Origin: Cymodocea nodosa
Lineage: Eukaryota > Streptophyta > Magnoliopsida > Alismatales > Cymodoceaceae
Assembly (NCBI GenBank): GCA_036874045.1
Contig: CM072337.1
Location: 372,001-436,000 of the forward strand
DNA length: 64,000 nucleotides
Direction of reading: 5' to 3'
A model generated the notes under the pieces. That model had not been told where the DNA came from and ran no database searches. It saw only the letters and a list, made by a program, of their open reading frames with translations. Each line of letters opens with the position of its first letter. Within the stretch, counting starts at the first letter, position 1. Positions 59,401 through 64,000 of the stretch are shown one piece after another. Position numbers and translations under genes: made by a program.

Positions 59401-62317
59401 TCAAAACTAGAAGTTATTTATAAACTAAAGCAACTAATTGAATGTTTAGAGTTTAGAAAAAAAGAACCTCCTGCATGGGATTAATTGATAAAATACCTAA
59501 ACATGTATTATGGTAGGTATTAGAAAAATAAGCACTCATTGGCTGTATTGAAATTATCAAATAATAAAACTACATGAGGAAAGACAAAAATTACAGTGAA
59601 TAAGGCCTACACCAAGGATAAACTTAAGTTAAAATCTTTTAATTACTTTTGATGAAGAAATTCGATAAAAAATATCATGGTATAGATAAACTTTAAGATT
59701 GTATCTTTTGATTACAGTTGGAAAAACTGAAGATGTTCAATAAAAAACACCACAGTATATGCTACTTACCGATCACATAGTATTGGTTTATTAAAGTATG
59801 AATTAGTTCTAAAATAGATAACACTTTACAATCTAATGCATTTTGACTAAATAGGATTATAGGAGTAAAACTGACGTCACCAAATACAGAGTATAAATTT
59901 GGCAATGATAAGAATGATAGAGCATAGTATTAGATAGGCATGAAACTCCTAAAAACATTTTATAGCATACCTAAAGAAATTTAACTAGTTATAATCTATA
60001 ATAGCAATGGTGAAATTATAAAAAATGCTTTTTGTAGAATTAAAATATGTTAGAAAAACTAAGAACAAATGGTGAAATGCAAGAACATTAGCCAAAAAAA
60101 AAGTCTGAATGGGATCAAGCATTAAGGATAGCTGCAAATATTTTCTGTCAACAAAACTTACAATAAAAAATATTCATGGTAACTACTTAACATTATAACT
60201 AATACCTTGTGTATGCCCGTGATTTCAGTACTTCAAGTGCCGCTGATATGTTCTCTTCAATTATCTTTCTTGCTTTCTCTCTAAGCATTTCCACTGCAAT
60301 CTGCAAGGCAATTAAATAAAGTATAATATCAAAAAAAAAATTCACCTTGTAAAAGTTCCATTGAATTATAAACATTAGACAAAGCAAAGTAACATGTCCA
60401 AAGTAGACCTCATCAGAAAGTTTGTACAGCAATTGTGCTTCTCTTAAATTGATAAGCTGCTGCTCATCGACATCTAGAATACAAAGCATTAAAATGTTAT
60501 TTCCAAAAGAAGAAAGCATGTACTTTTAGACAAGCTGCTCAATACACAGCATACAGAGTTCTGAAGTCAATTCAATTCACTTGTTTGCCAAGTGTGGGCT
60601 CACAAATAATAGACCGCCAGGAATTCATTATTTGATGGAAATTAAGGAGATAAAACAGGGCATTGGTGTTTGAGAAGAGATAAAAATGCCCCACCTCTTT
60701 CAACAGAACTTAGCTTTACAGCATAAAGCCTCTGGGCATTGTCCCGAATGGCAATCTCAACCTTGACAAGGTAGAAGAGGACCAATGACAAGATATTAGA
60801 CATTTATCTATCCATGTTGAACAAGACACTACCCATTTATGGGGATGCAAGGCATGAAAATGCAACATAAAATGAATGATAAGTCCAGCACCTTTACTTG
60901 AAACCAGCACCAACATCTTTACGATTTTACTTCTACGGACATATAAAGTGACTGAGTGAGAAATACCTGAGAATCAGTGACCTTGAAAAGACGCTTCCAA
61001 GGCAAGAGGAACTTTGCTGCTTCTCCAAACACAAGTGCTGAAACATAAACAAGCTTCTGGAATGCCTGCACTGGAATCTCGTAATAATGGTCAAGCTCCA
61101 TTATTGTCACTCAAATCTATCAAAAGTGTTCCTAGCTTACAGCATTTCAAAAAACAGCATAAAGAGAAACTCACCCGTCGTTGTTCAACATCACCTTGAC
61201 GATCACCTGTCTCTAACCTTTCTCGGAAGATACGTTGGCCAATCTTATGAACAAGAAAACATCAAATTGTATTAAAAAATGGAATAAATAAAAGAAGAAA
61301 GAACTGAGAACGTATAGTAAAAAACGTCAAAGCAAACCGTTCCATAAATACCTCCATATGGACTGACGCTGCATCAGGATCATCAATACCCAGACTATCC
61401 TTGAAATTAATTATTCTTTCAACTTCATTTCCCTTGAGATCTTCACCTCCAGGAGGAAGAACTGAATACACATATCTAAATACAAAAGCAAGAAAATCGA
61501 TTCCCATGGTTATATCAACAACAATCGAACTGTTTTCATGGCATCTAAATTGTGTGAAACTTTTGTCCATTAACGAAGGGTTATAATTATCAAGATTTAC
61601 ACACCGACTGTACAGATGCCGTAACTCTGCACTGAATGTCTCGTCTTCCTTACTGACCCCATACCTTAAAAACCAAAACGAACAAGAAAGAAAGTTGTAA
61701 TACAGTACTAACACATGCAAGAAAACAATATATTCCTACTAGTCAAAAACAACACACAGTCAGGAAAGAGTAAGAAATGGTGGAAATAGCAAGAAAAGAG
61801 GCAACAACTTTTTTGCGATTCCTTCGACATCGTCTTTCCTCAGCGCGGTGGGATCATCACACTCGGAAACAAAATTATGCAAGCTCGCAGCAGCAACCTC
61901 GGGAACAGCCGAACTAACGGCATATACAGCCCCCCCACCCGCGGCACCCAGCACCACCGCACCACCTAACGCGAGATTCCTGCTCCCACCGAGCTTAAAC
62001 CCTAGCCCGTACCCAGCCGCCACTGCTCCAACTAATACAACCGCCGATCCCACCAGCCTCACAGGCGGCGGCAGCAAATCCGCCATCACCTGCACGCCAG
62101 ACAGTTCTTTCTTCCCCCCGAACAGCTTGGGAGCATCTGGACCGGAAGAGTCGTTGGACGAAGCAGAGGCATGGAGGCAGCGGCGGCGGCGATTGCGGTG
62201 GGATCGTTGGGGTAGAGAGGGAAGAAGAGGGAGGGGTAGAGTCTGAAGGGAAGAAAGATGACGGGGGGTAGAGGAGGAAGAGGGTGTGGGAATCGTGAGG
62301 AGGAGCGAGTGGGACAT
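53445..62317 (-). CDS. TIC110: TIC110, translocon at the inner envelope membrane of chloroplasts
   Basis: TIC110 is an inner-envelope protein that provides a stromal docking and chaperone-recruiting site, and possibly a channel, for chloroplast protein import. Fifteen exons on the minus strand join in frame: 62317-61809, 61664-61605, 61475-61352, 61243-61175, 61065-60967, 60761-60695, 60473-60409, 60300-60206, 58823-58696, 58622-58522, 58345-58129, 57287-57133, 56564-56439, 55625-54657 and 53690-53445. They give 1009 residues, close to the usual 1000 or so. A Ser/Pro/Arg-rich transit peptide covers about 1-50. Two hydrophobic helices follow at about 86-106 and 115-137. The rest is helical repeat domain, with KYGVSKEDE, LGIDDPDAASVHME, FLLPWKRLFKVTDSQ and the C-terminal APEKLSRLQYLLRITD as recognisable blocks. 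An RTE fragment sits in the intron 55626-56438. Confidence 0.96.
55860..56360 (-). mobile_element. RTE-clade LINE fragment in a TIC110 intron
   Basis: Minus-strand pieces match the linker and start of the reverse transcriptase of plant RTE LINEs: AKKIVSEVKN near 56355, VKYIKDEIGRVLVKESEIID near 56225-56165, then RWCRYF and EVKEAIKKMK near 56045. Stops interrupt it. It lacks both ends and lies in the orientation of the host gene. Confidence 0.78.
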
Positions 62318-62390
62318 CTTTACACTGGAGCGGAGTGTTTCAAGGGAAAGCTAAACCCCTAGCAGGAGGGGAAAGGGGCGGCGGCTGAGG

Positions 62391-62391
62391 C

Positions 62392-62428
<37 letters not shown>
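62391..62428. repeat. (GGC)n(GAC)n repeat in the TIC110 leader
   Basis: About nine GGC units followed by four GAC units lie 75-110 bases upstream of the TIC110 start codon, probably in the 5' UTR or core promoter. An AT run at 62455-62470 lies just beyond it and could serve as TATA element. Confidence 0.85.
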
Positions 62429-62470
62429 GTGGACGTGCTAGCGGAAAGAGGATACATATATATATATATG

Positions 62471-64000
62471 TCCTTATCTATCCGTCTCCGTGTATTATCC
62501 GATGAAGACAGCGGTCTGATGATCACGCGGGTGCGCCGTAGGATAACTTACACAAAAAGGTTTCGATTATTTTCTTGAATAATTAAAATCTATTTGTATA
62601 ATTAATTAAATCATAATACTTCCTACTTGTGATTTAATCTGAGCTGCATCAGTTAAGAATTTTAAATTCTCATCGAATAAATCTAATTAGATGTAAAATA
62701 AGTCATAAATGTCCCACATTGATAATATACGTAGAGATTGAATTTAAATAAAATTAATATATAATAAATCTCCCTACTTAAATGAATAATATTATATTCA
62801 TTGTTTGTATATAAGGAAAATGAGGAAAAAAATTATCGAAATTAAATCTTGACATTTTTTAAATATTTGTATACTAAGCAAATGTTAAAATTAAATTTCA
62901 ACATTTATTAGATATAAAGGAATTTTTTATCTTCAAAATTCATATTTTATATTTCAACTTTATATATGTTAATTATTATTTTTCACTCATATTATTTTTT
63001 ATCTTTTTTTAGGTTTTTCTTTATATCATTTTTTAAATACACAAATTGTCTGATATATTTGCCATTTCTTTTCTTAACCATTAGACAAGTTTAACTTACC
63101 AAAGAAGCTTAATAGGAAGTAACGTGTGGTTTATGCGTGTAGAAATTTACAGAAAAAAATAACAGAAAGTAAATAAAAGTTAGTAAAAAATAATGATATT
63201 TATAAATAAAATAGAAAATGTAAACTATGTATGTTTATTTATAAAATTAAAAATTATGAAATTAATAAATTTAAATTTTTTTATATTTATCAATAAGATA
63301 AAAAATAACAAAATTTATCATGGATAACACAATATTTAAACTATAAAAACACAACATTTCAACTTCAATCTAACGTATAACTGAAATCAATGGAAGAATT
63401 ACATTAAAATAATATAAAACATAATATTTCAAACCACATTAAAATAATGTATATTTGTGCAAACCTATGAAAATAAACACAATATGATAAAATAAAGTAA
63501 ATTTACGATAAAGAGAAATAGGACAAACCTACAACAGACAACATCTAGACGAAAATCTACAATAACGTTGAAAGATTAAGCAGAGCCAAAGATCGGTCAG
63601 ACAGAGAGCTACAATGAAGCTGGAAATGACAACGTCTAGATAAAGATTTATAACAATATTTTGACGAAGATCTGTGACAACCTTTGGATAGAGATGTGTG
63701 ACGGCATCAGAAGATCAAACAGGGTTCCTTTTATATATAATTAGGAAACCTTACTAAGGTTCCTTGTAGCATGGCTTAGTAGAATCTTATAAATTCATAA
63801 TTGTATAATCTATCATAGGAAGGAAGGAAAATCTCTTGTTAACTATGATTGTTTAATATTATATATAATTAATGATATCTGCAATTTTTATAAATTTTGT
63901 TAAATGTAAAATTTATTACCATTATTAAAATAAAAAAAACACACACACACACACACACTATTACCATTCATGAATTACAATGTGATTAACAGCAGTGATA
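62471..64000. other. AT-rich right-edge spacer
   Basis: TIC110 upstream DNA passes into AT-rich sequence with no open frame of note. A more balanced stretch at about 63480-63780 repeats themes such as gacaac-tctagac and gatctgtgacaacc and may be part of an unidentified repeat. An (AC)n run stands at 63939-63958. Confidence 0.5.
63939..63958. repeat. (AC)n microsatellite
   Basis: About ten AC units follow a poly(A) run. Confidence 0.9.

Noticed and set aside
63939-63958. Possible CRISPR-like or satellite array among the short repeats of the window
   Set aside because: The regular repeats seen are simple microsatellites or two-copy duplications in plant nuclear DNA. No spaced array exists.

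Overview
The window is nuclear DNA of a flowering plant. Its genes are split by GT-AG introns, spacers and introns are AT-rich, and several first exons are strongly GC-rich (TIC110, V-ATPase c, NHL and ROH1-like). That contrast suggests a monocot outside the grasses, but the sequence alone does not settle the species. I rebuilt ten host genes exon by exon. All ten have uninterrupted reading frames and lengths close to those of their families.

Layout. 0.6-6.3 kb (minus): PTBP3-type polypyrimidine-tract-binding protein, 14 coding exons including a 14-nt microexon. 6.4-13.2 kb: gene-free AT-rich DNA with a decayed L1-type LINE, a Ty3/gypsy integrase fossil, a diverged copy of part of the PTBP3 gene, and a 247-bp tandem duplication. 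13.3-13.8 kb (minus): NDR1/HIN1-like membrane protein. 15.6-19.9 kb (minus): LSM3 in three exons. 22-27.1 kb (plus): tubby-like F-box protein. 28.4-29.6 kb (plus): single-exon ROH1/DUF793 protein. 31.1-32.6 kb (minus): GBF4-like bZIP factor. 36.2-40.6 kb: complete-length PIF/Harbinger DNA transposon with a TTA target duplication, an open three-exon transposase and a Myb/SANT ORF broken by two stops. 41.2-43.6 kb (plus): BCD1-type zf-HIT box C/D snoRNP assembly factor. 44.3-45.4 kb (minus): RRM protein resembling AIPP1. 48.4-51.6 kb (minus): V-ATPase proteolipid subunit c, exactly 165 residues. 53.4-62.3 kb (minus): TIC110, 15 exons, 1009 residues.

The genes do not form a pathway cluster. Several act on RNA (PTBP3, LSM3, BCD1, AIPP1-like) and others are housekeeping or signalling genes. 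This looks like ordinary gene-rich plant chromatin with repeats settled in introns and spacers. RTE-clade LINE fragments occur four times, all in minus orientation, and three of them lie inside host introns. I found no credible new multi-gene system. The most informative oddities are the PTBP3 microexon, the nearby PTBP3 fragment copy, and the Harbinger element with one open and one broken ORF. I saw no tRNA, rRNA or CRISPR array.
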